From Betaproteobacteria bacterium RIFCSPLOWO2_12_FULL_68_20 (lineage in GTDB: Bacteria; Pseudomonadota; Gammaproteobacteria; Burkholderiales; SG8-39), in NCBI GenBank assembly GCA_001770655.1, contig MERQ01000104.1:1-37166 (forward strand): a stretch of DNA of 37,166 nt. The letters are read 5' to 3'. Numbering within the stretch: position 1 is the first letter of the stretch; the number at the start of each line of letters is the position of its first letter. Below the pieces are notes generated by a model. The model was not told where the DNA came from, did no database searches, and saw nothing but the letters and a program-made list of their open reading frames with translations. The translations under genes were made by a program, and so were the position numbers. This document shows positions 18,938 to 31,897 of this stretch, piece by piece.

Positions 18938-19584
18938 CGCCGGCCTCGCGCCGCGCGGGCGAATGCGTCCACCAGCGGCCGCAACTGCGAGCTCTTCAGC
19001 TTGAGCGCCGCCTGGTTCACGATCAGCCGCGCGCTCACCGGCATGATCTCCTCGACCGCCACCAGATCGTTCGCGCGCAGCGTCCTGCCGGTCGCCACGA
19101 GGTCCACGATCGCGTCCGCGAGGCCGGTCAGCGGCGCGAGCTCCATCGAGCCGTAGAGGCGGATTAGATCGACGTGCACGCCCTTCGCCGCGAAGTGCTC
19201 GCGGGTCGTTTTCACGTACTTGGTGGCGACACGCAGCCGGGCGCCCTGGCGCACGACGCGCTCGTAGTCGAAGCCCTTCGGAACCGCCACCACCATGCGG
19301 CAGGCGGCGATGCCGAGGTCGACCGGCTGATACAGGCCTTCCCCGCCGTGCTCGACCAGCACGTCGCGCCCGGCGATGCCGAGATCGGCGCCGCCGCGCT
19401 GCACGTAGGTTGGGGTGTCCGAGGCCCGGACGATGATCAGCCGCAGGTCGCGCCGGTTGGTGGCGATGACCAGCTTGCGCGAGGTCTCGGGATTTTCCTT
19501 AGGCCGGATGCCGACGCGCGCGAGCAGGGGTGCGGTCTCGTCGTAGATCCGCCCCTTCGAAAGAGCGATGCTGATGCTCGCCAT
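18934..19584 (-). CDS. hisG: ATP phosphoribosyltransferase, short form
   Basis: Predicted 216-aa catalytic subunit of the first, committed step: ATP plus PRPP to phosphoribosyl-ATP. The N-terminal [19 protein letters not shown] and the PRPP-loop block [17 protein letters not shown] are present. The ~80-residue C-terminal histidine-sensing domain of long HisG is missing. This short form normally needs the HisZ regulatory subunit, which is not in the window. It starts 64 nt after murA. A TAAAAT hexamer at 19646-19651 (overlapping the murA stop, minus strand) might be a -10 element but lacks a -35. Confidence 0.95.
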   Translation of the reverse strand: MASISIALSKGRIYDETAPLLARVGIRPKENPETSRKLVIATNRRDLRLIIVRASDTPTYVQRGGADLGIAGRDVLVEHGGEGLYQPVDLGIAACRMVVAVPKGFDYERVVRQGARLRVATKYVKTTREHFAAKGVHVDLIRLYGSMELAPLTGLADAIVDLVATGRTLRANDLVAVEEIMPVSARLIVNQAALKLKSSQLRPLVDAFARAARGRR

Positions 19585-19648
19585 GTTCCATCCGGAAGAT
19601 CCGTCAGGCGGCTGCGCCCGTCCTGTGCAGTTTGCTGGGGGGCGAATT

Positions 19649-21134
<1,486 letters not shown>

Positions 21135-21155
21135 CGTGGCGGGCTGCTATTGCCT

Positions 21156-21446
21156 TCAGCGGTGGCCGGCGCCGGGGAGCAGGGCCTCCACGCCGTAGAG
21201 CCGCGCGATGGTCTGCAGGCCCTCGGGCAGGTTGGCGAAGACGAGCTCGCGGCTGCGGCCTTTCGCCTCGCGCAGCCAGACGAGCAGAGCGGCGAGCAGC
21301 GACGAGTCCATCTCGGTGACCTCGCCGAGGTCCACCGTGCGCACGCCTTCGCCCAGGTGCTGCCTGCCCTCCTCGAGCACGCGGCCGACGTTGGCGAGCG
21401 TCACCGGCCCGCTCACCAGCATGCGCCGGCCTTCGCGGCGAATCAC
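21156..21446 (-). CDS. mlaB: MlaB STAS-domain subunit
   Basis: Predicted 96-aa STAS-domain protein, the cytoplasmic accessory of the MlaFEDB phospholipid transporter where it binds MlaF. The STAS core VRTVDLGEVTEMDSSLLAAL includes the conserved Ser pair at the helix start. Sequence identity in this family is low, so the call relies largely on context: it lies between mlaC and ibaG as in E. coli. The start is GTG at 21446, overlapping the mlaC TGA (GTGA). Confidence 0.88.
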   Translation of the reverse strand: MIRREGRRMLVSGPVTLANVGRVLEEGRQHLGEGVRTVDLGEVTEMDSSLLAALLVWLREAKGRSRELVFANLPEGLQTIARLYGVEALLPGAGHR

Positions 21447-22078
21447 TTTGTCCGCTCCGCGGCGCCGGGGTCGAGCGCTCGGTTTTTCGCGTGCAGGTCC
21501 TTGATCAACCCGTCCACACCTTTTTCGCGAACCACGTTGTTGAACTCGGTGCGGTAGTTGGCGACCAGGCTCACGCCGCCGACCATCACGTCGTACGCCT
21601 TCCAGCCGGAGGCGGTCTTCTCCATGCCGTAGTCGATGGCGATCGACTGGGCGCCAGTTTGCAGCACGCGCACGTGCACGGTGACGTCGGTGTCGGTGGC
21701 CTTGGCGCGCAGCGGCCGGAACTCGAACTTCTGGTCCCGGTACGCCATGATCGCGCTCGCGTAGGTGCGCACCAGCAGCAGCCTGAACTCCTCGGTGAGC
21801 TTCTTCTTCTGCTCGGCAGTGGCCCTGTTCCAGTTCTGGCCCATCGCGAGCGCCGTCATGGTCGCGAAATTGAAGTGCGGCAGGACCTTCGCCTCGATCA
21901 GCTCGATCACCTTCCTGCGGCCGCCCGCCTGGATCTCCTTGTCGGTGGAAAGGATGCCGACCACCTCGAGCGTGACGGTCCTCACCAGCACGTCGGGCGC
22001 GGTGACCTGCGCCGAGCCCGCGCTCGCGAGCCCCGCGAGCGCAAGCGCGGCAAGCAGCCGCTCAACGCAGCTTCGCAT
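21443..22078 (-). CDS. mlaC: Periplasmic phospholipid carrier MlaC
   Basis: Predicted 211-aa soluble periplasmic protein that shuttles phospholipid between MlaA at the outer membrane and MlaD at the inner membrane. A Sec signal peptide (RLLAALALAGLASAGSAQ) leads the chain. Family blocks are KVLPHFNFATMTALAMG, NWNRATAEQKKKLTEEFRL and the C-terminal GWKAYDVMVGGVSLVANYR. The ATG at 22078 sits 17 nt inside the end of mlaA, giving a rather long overlap. Confidence 0.95.
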   Translation of the reverse strand: MRSCVERLLAALALAGLASAGSAQVTAPDVLVRTVTLEVVGILSTDKEIQAGGRRKVIELIEAKVLPHFNFATMTALAMGQNWNRATAEQKKKLTEEFRLLLVRTYASAIMAYRDQKFEFRPLRAKATDTDVTVHVRVLQTGAQSIAIDYGMEKTASGWKAYDVMVGGVSLVANYRTEFNNVVREKGVDGLIKDLHAKNRALDPGAAERTK

Positions 22079-22838
22079 CGCCGATTTCGCTCGCTGCGGT
22101 GGCAGGCCCGCGCGAGCCGTGGTTCTCGCGCGGCGGCTCGCCGTCGTAGATCAGGCTCCTGCGCCGCTGCAGGTACGCGTCGCGCTGGAAGACGTACTTG
22201 TCGAGCGCCGCCTCCTCCAGGATGCGGCTCGCAGCGAGCAGATCCGCGCGCTGGCCGGTGGCGCGCAACCCGATCAGGAAGTAGCGAGCGTCCTTGCCCT
22301 TGAACTGGCGCACCGGATCGAAGATGATGTCGAGGACCGTCCCCGCGGTGTCGCGCAGCGTGCTCGACCCGAGGATCGGCAGCACGATGTACGGACCGTC
22401 GCCGAAGCCCCAGCGCCCGAAGGTCTGGCCGAAGTCCTCGTTGTGCTTTTCCAGCTCCATGTCGCTCGCGATGTCGTTGATGCCGAACAGCCCGATCGTG
22501 GAGTTGAACGCGAAGCGCCCCCAGTCCTGGATCGCCTCGACCGGCTTGCCCTGCAGCAGGTTGTTCACGCCGATGAAAATATCGGCAATGTTCGCAAAGA
22601 AGTTGCGCACCCAGTCGCGCACCGGGGCGGGCACGATCTCGCGATAGCCGCCGGCGACCGGCTTGCCGATCACGTCGTCGAAACCCTCGTTCAGGGTGTA
22701 CACCGCCCGGTTGAAGCCCTCGAACGGATCGCGCGGATCGCCGTTCACCGTCGCGCACCCGGCGGCTGCGCCGAGCGCGGCCGCAGCCGCGAGCCGGCGC
22801 GCTCGCGCGATCAGGCCGCAGTGTCGGGTCGGCTTCAC
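22062..22838 (-). CDS. mlaA: Outer-membrane lipoprotein MlaA (VacJ)
   Basis: Predicted 258-aa lipoprotein that removes misplaced phospholipid from the outer leaflet of the outer membrane. A signal peptide ends in the lipobox AAAGC. Family blocks are DPFEGFNRAVYTLNEGFD, FFANIADIFIGVNNLLQGK, the GRFAFNSTIGLFGINDIA helix and GPYIVLPILGSSTLRD. In E. coli mlaA is unlinked; here it lies between mlaD and mlaC, an arrangement also met in other betaproteobacteria. The ATG overlaps the mlaD TGA. Confidence 0.95.
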   Translation of the reverse strand: MKPTRHCGLIARARRLAAAAALGAAAGCATVNGDPRDPFEGFNRAVYTLNEGFDDVIGKPVAGGYREIVPAPVRDWVRNFFANIADIFIGVNNLLQGKPVEAIQDWGRFAFNSTIGLFGINDIASDMELEKHNEDFGQTFGRWGFGDGPYIVLPILGSSTLRDTAGTVLDIIFDPVRQFKGKDARYFLIGLRATGQRADLLAASRILEEAALDKYVFQRDAYLQRRRSLIYDGEPPRENHGSRGPATAASEIGDAKLR

Positions 22839-23341
22839 TTTTGCTCTTTTCCCGGCTCCTTGCCCGGTTCCTTCGCCGCTTCCTTGCCTTCGGCGGCCTT
22901 GTTGAACAGGAACTGGCTGATGAGGTTCTCCAGCACCACCGCGGACTGCGTCAGCCGCAGGCGGTCGCCGCTCTTCAGCATCACCCCGTCGCCGCCCGCC
23001 TCGAGACCGATGTACTGCTCGCCGAGCAGTCCCGAAGTCAGAATCTTCGCCGTGGTGTCGCGCGGGAACTGGTAGGCTGCGCCGAGGTTCATCGACACGA
23101 TCGCCTCGTAGCTCTCGTTGTCGAAGCGGATCTCCGCGACCCGCCCGACCACCACGCCCGCGCTCTTCACCGGCGCGCGCACTTTCAGGCCGCCAATGTT
23201 AGCAAACCTCGCCTGCACCTGATACGCCTGCGTATCCGTGAAGGTGGCGAGATTGCCGACCTTGAGGGCGAGAAACAACAGCGCGGCAAGTCCCGCCGCG
23301 ACGAATACGCCGACCCACAAATCGATGGCCGAGCGGTTCAT
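22835..23341 (-). CDS. mlaD: MCE-domain protein MlaD
   Basis: Predicted 168-aa inner-membrane-anchored periplasmic protein whose MCE domain forms a hexameric ring for phospholipid passage. One N-terminal helix ([20 protein letters not shown]) is followed by the MCE domain ([23 protein letters not shown], of which the [13 protein letters not shown] core is diagnostic) and the hydrophobic [11 protein letters not shown] segment. The C-terminal tail is a low-complexity Lys/Glu/Pro repeat ([10 protein letters not shown]). It is coupled by ATGA to both mlaE and mlaA. Confidence 0.95.
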   Translation of the reverse strand: MNRSAIDLWVGVFVAAGLAALLFLALKVGNLATFTDTQAYQVQARFANIGGLKVRAPVKSAGVVVGRVAEIRFDNESYEAIVSMNLGAAYQFPRDTTAKILTSGLLGEQYIGLEAGGDGVMLKSGDRLRLTQSAVVLENLISQFLFNKAAEGKEAAKEPGKEPGKEQK

Positions 23342-24141
23342 CTGTTACCTCCGGTGAACATGAACGCGGTGAGCATGAAATCGAGCGCGAGGATGGCGAG
23401 CGAGGACATCACCACCGTGCGCGTGGTCGCGCCCGAGACGCCCTCGGCGGTGGGGGGCGCGTCATAGCCTTCGAACACCGCGATCCACGCGACCGCGAAG
23501 CCGAACACCACGCTCTTGATGACGCCGTTCAGGATGTCCTCGCGCAGGTCCACGGCGGCCTGCATCTGCGACCAGAACGCGCCCTCGTCCACGCCGATCA
23601 GCCGCACGCCGACCAGGTAGCCGCCGAAGATTCCCATCGCCGAAAACAGCGCCGCGAGCAGCGGCATCGACAGCACGCCGCCCCAGAAGCGCGGCGCCAC
23701 CACGCGCGCGATCGGGTCCACCGCCATCATCTCCATCGCCGAGAGCTGCTCGGTCGCCTTCATCAGCCCGATCTCGGCGGTGATCGCCGAGCCGGCGCGG
23801 CTCGCGAACAGCAGTCCCGCCACCACCGGGCCGAGCTCGCGCACCAGCGAGAGCGCGACCAGCACCCCGAGCGACTCCGACGCGCCGTAGCGCTGCAGCG
23901 TCTCGTAGCCTTGCAGCGCCAGCACCATGCCGACGAACAGGCCCGAGACGAGAATGATGACGAGCGAGAGCACCCCGGCGAAATAGATCTCGCGCACGGT
24001 GAGCCGGAAGCGGCGCAGCGCCGTGCCAGAGTGCAGCAGCAGGTACGCGAGGAAGCGGCTGGCGAAGCCCAGCCGCAATATCCGCGCGTTGACGCCGCGC
24101 CCCAGGCGCTCGAACGCTTGCCGGACGGCGGCGAGCTCCAT
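23338..24141 (-). CDS. mlaE: Phospholipid ABC transporter permease MlaE
   Basis: Predicted 267-aa permease with about five to six membrane helices. Family signatures include [60 protein letters not shown] and the C-terminal [20 protein letters not shown]. The start chosen is the ATG at 24141, 1 nt after the mlaF stop. An upstream ATG would overlap mlaF and add 11 residues with no family support. It forms MlaFEDB with its neighbours. Confidence 0.96.
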   Translation of the reverse strand: MELAAVRQAFERLGRGVNARILRLGFASRFLAYLLLHSGTALRRFRLTVREIYFAGVLSLVIILVSGLFVGMVLALQGYETLQRYGASESLGVLVALSLVRELGPVVAGLLFASRAGSAITAEIGLMKATEQLSAMEMMAVDPIARVVAPRFWGGVLSMPLLAALFSAMGIFGGYLVGVRLIGVDEGAFWSQMQAAVDLREDILNGVIKSVVFGFAVAWIAVFEGYDAPPTAEGVSGATTRTVVMSSLAILALDFMLTAFMFTGGNR

Positions 24142-24142
24142 G

Positions 24143-24952
<810 letters not shown>

Positions 24953-25046
24953 GGCGTGCGCATTTTACTCGACTGCCGAAGCGGCCTCGATGGAGCTGCG
25001 CGCGCCGGGCGCGATTTCTCCCGGGTTTCACCTAATATTACGATTC
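24953..25046. promoter_or_regulatory. Divergent promoter region mlaF / ABC ATPase
   Basis: This 94-nt gap separates divergent genes, so it must hold promoters for both unless transcripts arise elsewhere. On the minus strand TAAAAT (24962-24967) resembles a -10 box just ahead of the mlaF GTG. On the plus strand TAATAT (25033-25038) resembles a -10 box just ahead of the ABC gene. Neither has a recognisable -35 at 16-18 nt. If real, both transcripts would have very short leaders. Confidence 0.35.
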
Positions 25047-25770
25047 ATGCCGACAGCCATGAACGATGTCGCGGTGCGCATCGCCGGGCTCGCCAAGCGC
25101 TACGGGCGCCAGCGGGTGCTCGCCGGGGTGGACCTGGAAGTGCGATCCGGCGAGGCGCTGGGCCTGGTCGGCGCGAACGGCGCCGGCAAGACGACGCTCA
25201 TCAAGTGCCTGCTCGACCTGTGCTCGTCCGACGCCGGCCGGGTGGAGATCTACGGCGTGCCGGGCACGCTCGCCGCGGCGCGCCGGCGCCTCGCTTACGT
25301 ACCGGAGCGGTTCACGCCGCCGCACTACCTGCGTTGCGGCGAGTTCCTCGAGCTGGTGCTCGATCTGTCGGGCGCGCGCCTCGAGCGCGCGAAGGCCGAG
25401 CGGATCCTCGGCGAGCTCGGGCTCGAGCCGGGCGTGCTCGATCAGCCGGTGCGCGAGCTCTCCAAGGGCATGACGCAGAAGCTGGGGCTCGCCGCCTGCT
25501 TCCTCGTCGAGCGCGATCTGTACGTGCTCGACGAGCCCATGAGCGGCCTTGACCCGGTGAGCCGGGTCGCGGTGAAATCGGTCATGCTGCGACTGAATCG
25601 CGAGGCGAAGACGCTGTTCTTCTCCTCGCACGTGCTCGCCGACGTCGAGGAGCTGTGCTCGTCGATCGCGGTGCTCGACCGCGGTCGAATCCGCTTTCGC
25701 GGCGCGCCCGCCGAGCTCTGCGCGCGCTATTCCGAGCCCCATCTCGAACGGGCGTTCATGAGGTGCCTGC

Positions 25771-25799
<29 letters not shown>
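25047..25799 (+). CDS. ABC transporter ATP-binding protein, orphan
   Basis: Predicted 250-aa ATPase of the ABC-2 exporter type (CcmA/NosF-like). Walker A GANGAGKTT, a variant signature LSKGMTQKLGLAACF, Walker B LYVLDEPMSGLDP and H-loop FFSSHVLADVEEL are visible. No permease gene is next to it; the following gene is a response regulator that it overlaps by 29 nt. The start could be 25047 or an ATG four codons later. It may work with a permease encoded elsewhere, or with the pilus system. Which of these is right cannot be judged from the sequence. Confidence 0.85.
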
Positions 25800-27186
<1,387 letters not shown>

Positions 27187-27193
27187 GCGACGC

Positions 27194-28639
27194 GTGTACC
27201 TCGAGCATTTCGGACTGAGAGAGGCGCCGTTCCGCATCACGCCGCACACCGACATCTTCTTCGACGGCGCGGACCGCGGCGCCACGCTCGAGGCGCTCAT
27301 CTACGCCATCCTGCACGACGAAGGGATCGTCAAGGTGTCGGGGGAGGTGGGCAGCGGCAAGACCATGCTGTGCCGCGTGCTGATGGAACGGCTGCCGCAG
27401 AACGTCGACACGATCTATCTCGCCACGCCGTCGTTCGCCCGCGACGAGATCCTGCAGGCCATCGCCGACGAGCTCGAGCTCAAGCTCTCGCACGAGCGCA
27501 TGACCGTGGCCCTGCGGCAGCTCCAGGAGCATCTGATCAGCCGGTACGCCGCGCAGCGCCGGGTGGTGATCCTGATCGACGAGGCGCACGTGATGCCCGA
27601 GGAGACGCTCGAGCAGGTGCGGCTGCTCTCGAATCTCGAATCCAGCCGGCACAAGCTGCTGCAGATCGTGCTGTTCGGCCAGCCCGAGCTCGACGCCGCG
27701 CTCGCCAGGCCGTCGCTGCGCCAGTTGAAGGACCGCATCACGCACGCGTTCAGCATGCGGCCGCTTACCGCGCCCGAGGTGGCGAGCTACATTTCGTTCC
27801 GGATGCGCGGAGTCGGATACCGCGGTCCCGACGTGTTCTCGCCCGGCGCGGTGGCGCTGATCGCGCGCGGCTCCGGGGGCCTCACGCGCAGGATCAACAT
27901 CCTTGCCGACAAGTCGCTGCTCGCGGCGTTTACCGAGAATGCCCACGCCATCACCGGGCGGCACGCCCGCGCGGCGATCGCCGATTCCGAATTCGTGGCG
28001 CTCAGGAGAACGAACCTGCGCCCCGTGGCATACGCCGCCGTGGCGCTTGCCGCGGGGATCGCCATCGGGGCCGCGGTGCAGTGGGCGCTCTTCGCGCCGG
28101 ATCCGGTCAGCGTCTCGCGCAGCGAGCCTATTTCCGGCGCGGTGCAACCGCATGCCGCCGTGCCCCAGGCGGACGCCGCTGCGCAGCCGTCGGCCGCGCC
28201 GGCAGAGGCTGCGCTCGTGACCGCTGCGGCACCCCAGCCATCGCCAGAACCGGCTCGGCTGCTGACTCAGGAGCAGCTGCGCCGCATCTCCGGGTACCGG
28301 CCGGCGGGCCAGCCGCTGCTCGCAGAGCGGCTCGCCGCGACGCGCGATCGCCTCGAGCGCGTCGCCGCAGAGCGCTATGCGATCGAGCTGTTCATCACCG
28401 AGAACACCGACCCGGCACGCATGGAACGTTTCCTCGTGCGGGCGCGCGAGCTCGCGCTGCTCCAGGACCTGTTCGTGATCCCGATGCCCGGCGGCGGGAA
28501 GTATCGCCTGCGCGTCGTCTATGGCGAGTTCGCCAGCCGCGAGGACGCGCGGGAAGCGGAGCGCGGCCTGCCTCCGAGGTACCAGCAGGCGTTCCGGACC
28601 TCGCCGCGGAGCTTCTCGGAGCTGCGCGGTCAAATTTAG
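27194..28639 (+). CDS. mshM: MSHA biogenesis ATPase MshM (ExeA-like) with C-terminal SPOR-like domain
   Basis: Predicted 481-aa protein. The cytoplasmic ExeA/GspA-type AAA+ domain (residues ~1-270) begins with the typical YLEHFGLREAPFRITP, has Walker A GEVGSGKT (50-57) and Walker B VVILIDEAHV (124-133). One membrane helix follows (~277-299), then a Pro/Ala-rich periplasmic linker. A C-terminal region (~395-475) with the pattern YAIELF...YRLRVVYGEFASREDA resembles a SPOR peptidoglycan-binding domain. ExeA uses a different peptidoglycan-binding tail to help place its secretin; the next gene here is a secretin. The start is GTG at 27194, 7 nt after the regulator's stop. Confidence 0.85.
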   Translation: MYLEHFGLREAPFRITPHTDIFFDGADRGATLEALIYAILHDEGIVKVSGEVGSGKTMLCRVLMERLPQNVDTIYLATPSFARDEILQAIADELELKLSHERMTVALRQLQEHLISRYAAQRRVVILIDEAHVMPEETLEQVRLLSNLESSRHKLLQIVLFGQPELDAALARPSLRQLKDRITHAFSMRPLTAPEVASYISFRMRGVGYRGPDVFSPGAVALIARGSGGLTRRINILADKSLLAAFTENAHAITGRHARAAIADSEFVALRRTNLRPVAYAAVALAAGIAIGAAVQWALFAPDPVSVSRSEPISGAVQPHAAVPQADAAAQPSAAPAEAALVTAAAPQPSPEPARLLTQEQLRRISGYRPAGQPLLAERLAATRDRLERVAAERYAIELFITENTDPARMERFLVRARELALLQDLFVIPMPGGGKYRLRVVYGEFASREDAREAERGLPPRYQQAFRTSPRSFSELRGQI

Positions 28640-28738
28640 TCAGGATACCGGAAAAGCCCGGCGCGACAGGCGCTTAGGCGACTTTCCTGAGATCGTTGTC
28701 GTGCTATGCTTGGCGCCGAGGGAGATCACTCGGGCGTC

Positions 28739-30496
28739 ATGACATTCAGAATCGCGCTCGCCATTGCGCTGGCGGTCGTGCTCGCCGGATGCGGCCAGGT
28801 GCCGGTCAAGCCGGCCGACACCCATCTTCGCGCCGCCGAGCCGGGCCCCGCCGCAGCCGTTCCGCCGCCGGTGCAGTTCGCGCCGCTGCTGCCCAAGCCG
28901 AAACCCGCGGCCCGCCCCGAGACCTACAGCGTGGTGGTCAACAACGTGCGCGTGCAGGAACTGCTCTTCGCGCTCGCGCGCGACGCGAAGATCAACGTCG
29001 ATATCCATCCCGATGTCGGCGGGACGGTCACGCTGAACGCGATCGACCAGACGCTGCCGCAGCTGCTCACGCGAATCTCGCGCCAGGTCGACATGCGCTA
29101 CGAGATCAGCGGCGAGAGCCTGCTCGTGCTGCGCGACACGCCTTTTCTGCGCACTTACAAGATCGATTATCTGAGCGCCGCGCGCAACGTGAAGATGCAG
29201 TCGACCGCCTCGACGCAATTTGGCGGAACCGCTGCGGGCGCGGCGGCGGGCGCGGGCTCGTCAGGGACCGGAGCGTCGGCCACGGTCGACGTCGCGTCGG
29301 AGAACAAGCTGTGGGACTCGATCGTGCAGAACGTGAAGGAAATCCTGCGTGAAACGGACAGGGTCATTCCGGCTCCCGTGAGCGCGCCCGCTGCGGCCCC
29401 TGCCGCGGCGCCTCCCGGGGCGCCTGCCGCGGCACCCCAGGCCCCGGGTGCGCCGGCTGCGGCGCCGGCGCCGCAGCCGAGCGCCACCTACCAGGAGGCG
29501 GCCGCGGTGATCGCCAATCGCGAGAGCGGCGTGCTGTACGTGCGGGCCACCTCCAAGCAGCACGAGCGCGTACAGGAATTCCTCGACCAGGTGCTCGCCG
29601 GCGCCAAGCGCCAGGTTCTGATCGAGGCCACCGTGGCCGAGGTGCAGCTCAACAACGAGTACCAGCGCGGCATCGACTGGTCGCGGCTGCGCAGCGGCGC
29701 GAGCGGCTTCCAGATCCAGCAGTCGTCCGCCGGGACGCCGGCGAACATCAGCACCAGCGCCTTTATCGTCGGCTATGCGCTCGGGAGCCTCAACTTTACC
29801 GCGGCGGTGAAGCTGCTCGAGTCCTTCGGCGACGTCAAGGTGCTGTCGAGCCCGAAGCTGAGCGTCCTCAACAACCAGACTGCGCTGCTGCGCGTGACGC
29901 GCGACATCGTGTATTTCACCATCACGCCTTCGACCACCCCGATCACCATCGCCGGCGGTTCGGGAAGCTTGACCGTGCAGCAGTCATTCACGACCACTCC
30001 CCAGATCGCCGCCGAAGGATTCATGATGGCCGTGCTGCCGCAGATCAGCGATACGGACACGGTAGTGCTGAGCGTGCGGCCGACCATCCGCAGAAGGATC
30101 GCCGACGCGTCCGACCCGAACCCCGCCCTGACGAGGCCGAACCTCATACCCGTGTTCGAGACGCGAGAATTCGACTCGATCCTGCGCCTGCAAAGCGGCC
30201 AGATCGCGGTGCTCGGCGGCCTGATGCAGGACTCGGTTTCGAACACTGAAGACACCGTTCCGGGAGTACGCGAAATTCCCGTGATCGGCGAGCTGCTTGC
30301 GCAGCGCAGGGACACGAATCTGAAGACCGAGCTGGTGATCTTCCTGCGCGCCCTGGTGATCCGCGATCCGAGCGTCGAGGGAGACTTCCGCGAATTCCGG
30401 GACCTGCTGCCGGACGCCGACTTCCTGCGCAAACCCAATCCCGGCCGGCTCGCGCCCCCGATCGGGCCCGGCGGCCAGCCGCTGAACCGCGAATGA
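28739..30496 (+). CDS. mshL: MSHA-type outer-membrane secretin MshL
   Basis: Predicted 585-aa lipoprotein secretin forming the outer-membrane gate of the pilus. Signal peptide and lipobox LAGC place the lipidated Cys at residue 18. A secretin N-domain (VVVNNVRVQELLFALARDA) follows, then a short-residue linker (~165-255) rich in Gly, Ala and Pro. The secretin core (~285-540) shows RQVLIEATVAEVQLN, VLSSPKLSVLNNQTALLRV and VPGVREIPVIGELL. The ATG at 28739 has GGGAG upstream; an ATG 33 nt earlier would spoil the signal peptide. It lies 99 nt after mshM, a gap with no clear promoter, and 1 nt before mshN. Confidence 0.92.
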   Translation: MTFRIALAIALAVVLAGCGQVPVKPADTHLRAAEPGPAAAVPPPVQFAPLLPKPKPAARPETYSVVVNNVRVQELLFALARDAKINVDIHPDVGGTVTLNAIDQTLPQLLTRISRQVDMRYEISGESLLVLRDTPFLRTYKIDYLSAARNVKMQSTASTQFGGTAAGAAAGAGSSGTGASATVDVASENKLWDSIVQNVKEILRETDRVIPAPVSAPAAAPAAAPPGAPAAAPQAPGAPAAAPAPQPSATYQEAAAVIANRESGVLYVRATSKQHERVQEFLDQVLAGAKRQVLIEATVAEVQLNNEYQRGIDWSRLRSGASGFQIQQSSAGTPANISTSAFIVGYALGSLNFTAAVKLLESFGDVKVLSSPKLSVLNNQTALLRVTRDIVYFTITPSTTPITIAGGSGSLTVQQSFTTTPQIAAEGFMMAVLPQISDTDTVVLSVRPTIRRRIADASDPNPALTRPNLIPVFETREFDSILRLQSGQIAVLGGLMQDSVSNTEDTVPGVREIPVIGELLAQRRDTNLKTELVIFLRALVIRDPSVEGDFREFRDLLPDADFLRKPNPGRLAPPIGPGGQPLNRE

Positions 30497-30497
30497 C

Positions 30498-31847
30498 ATG
30501 AGCCTGCTCCTCGAGGCGCTCAAGAAGGCCGAACGGGCGAAAGAAGAGGCGCAGCGCGGCGCCCGCGGCGAGGCGAGCGAGCCGCGGCTGGAGACCGAAG
30601 CCGCGCCGGGCGCCGACGCGAAGCATGTCCTGACGCGCGACGAGCTGCCCGACATCTCGCAGCCGCTGGAGATCGCGAGCGACGATATCGGTCCGAAGCG
30701 GGACCGTCGGGAGCCCGGGCTCGCGCTCGCGGAGGAGCCGGCCCCGGCCGGCGCTCCCGCCGGCCGCCGCCCCTCGCAAGCCAGCGCAACGGGCGTCGAC
30801 GCGCAAGCGGCCGAGCGCGCCGCCGCGAGGAAAGTGTTCGAGGCGAAATTCAGGGAGCCGAACCCGCGGCTGCCGTTCTTCATCACGGTCGGCGTGCTCG
30901 GCGCGTTCGCGATCGGGACTGTGATCTACTTCTGGCTCCAGTTGCGCCCCGCACCGTCGCTGGCGAACGCGAATCCGCCGCCTCCGGCGGAGGAAAGGCC
31001 GGTGGCGGCGACCGAGACGAAGCCCGCCGCCGCCGCAGCGCCCGGTGCCGCCTCGCCAGCGGCGATCCCGGGGCTGCCTGCGCCCGCCGCTTCAGGCGAA
31101 GCGCCCGCGCCGCCCGCGACCGCGCCGACGCCCGCCGCCGCGGCGCCGACCGCAAAGCCGGCTCCTGCCGAGACGCCGCCGCAGACGGCGCGCGTGGCTC
31201 CGCGGCCGCGCGCGACGGCCCGCGAGGCGCGCGCACCCGAGCGGCGCACGGACCTGAGCGTACGAAGCGGAGCGCTGCAGGTTCACCCGAGGGTCGAATC
31301 CGGGTACGCAGCATTTCTCGGCGGCGACCTCGCCACGGCCCGCGCCGACTACCAGCAGGTGCTGAAGGAGGAGCCCGCCAACCGCGATGCGCTGCTCGGG
31401 CTCGCTGCCGTCGAACTGCGCGCGGGCAGGTCGGACGCGGCAGAAGCGCTTTACTTGCGGCTGCTGCAGGCCGACCCGCGCGACCCGCATGCGCAGGCCA
31501 ACCTGATCGTCCTGCGCAGCGGCCGCATCGATCCGGTAGTGGCCGAGAGCCGCATTAAATCGCTCATCGGCGCGGACCCCGAGGCGCACGCGCTTCAGTT
31601 CACGCTCGGCAACCAGTATGCGCAGCAGGGCCGCTGGGCCGAGGCCCAGCAGGCGTACTTCAAGGCGTTCGCGGCAGAACCGGACAATCCCGACTTCGCT
31701 TTCAACCTCGCGGTGAGCCTCGACCATCTGCGCCAGCCCAGTCTCGCGCTGGAGTATTACCGCCGCGCACTCGCACTCGCCGACAAGCGCGGCGCAAGCT
31801 TCGAGCGGGCCATGGCCCGTGACCGCGTGCAGCAGCTGGCACGCTGA
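30498..31847 (+). CDS. mshN: TPR protein MshN-like
   Basis: Predicted 449-aa bitopic protein. The N-terminal peptide SLLLEALKKAERAKEEAQR matches the conserved cytoplasmic start of GspB/MshN proteins (SLINEALKKAE type). A membrane helix lies at ~125-148 (PFFITVGVLGAFAIGTVIYF), followed by a long Ala/Pro periplasmic linker (~150-245). The C-terminal ~185 residues are TPR-like repeats (AAFLGGDLATARADYQQVLK, and YAQQGRWAEAQQAYFKAFAA). It probably couples the inner-membrane ATPase MshM to the secretin. It starts 1 nt after mshL. Confidence 0.85.
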   Translation: MSLLLEALKKAERAKEEAQRGARGEASEPRLETEAAPGADAKHVLTRDELPDISQPLEIASDDIGPKRDRREPGLALAEEPAPAGAPAGRRPSQASATGVDAQAAERAAARKVFEAKFREPNPRLPFFITVGVLGAFAIGTVIYFWLQLRPAPSLANANPPPPAEERPVAATETKPAAAAAPGAASPAAIPGLPAPAASGEAPAPPATAPTPAAAAPTAKPAPAETPPQTARVAPRPRATAREARAPERRTDLSVRSGALQVHPRVESGYAAFLGGDLATARADYQQVLKEEPANRDALLGLAAVELRAGRSDAAEALYLRLLQADPRDPHAQANLIVLRSGRIDPVVAESRIKSLIGADPEAHALQFTLGNQYAQQGRWAEAQQAYFKAFAAEPDNPDFAFNLAVSLDHLRQPSLALEYYRRALALADKRGASFERAMARDRVQQLAR

Positions 31848-31897
31848 CACAATCTGACAGCCCCGAGAAAAGGCCCCGCGGGTATCATTCACGCTGG

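Noticed and set aside
31837-31858. TGGCAC at 31837-31842 as a sigma54 -24 element ahead of mshE
   Set aside because: The expected -12 TTGC five bases further is absent (CACA instead), and the hexamer lies within mshN codons.
31854-31888. CTGACA and TATCAT ahead of mshE as a sigma70 promoter
   Set aside because: The spacing is 23 nt, well outside 16-18; only the TATCAT remains as a weak hint.
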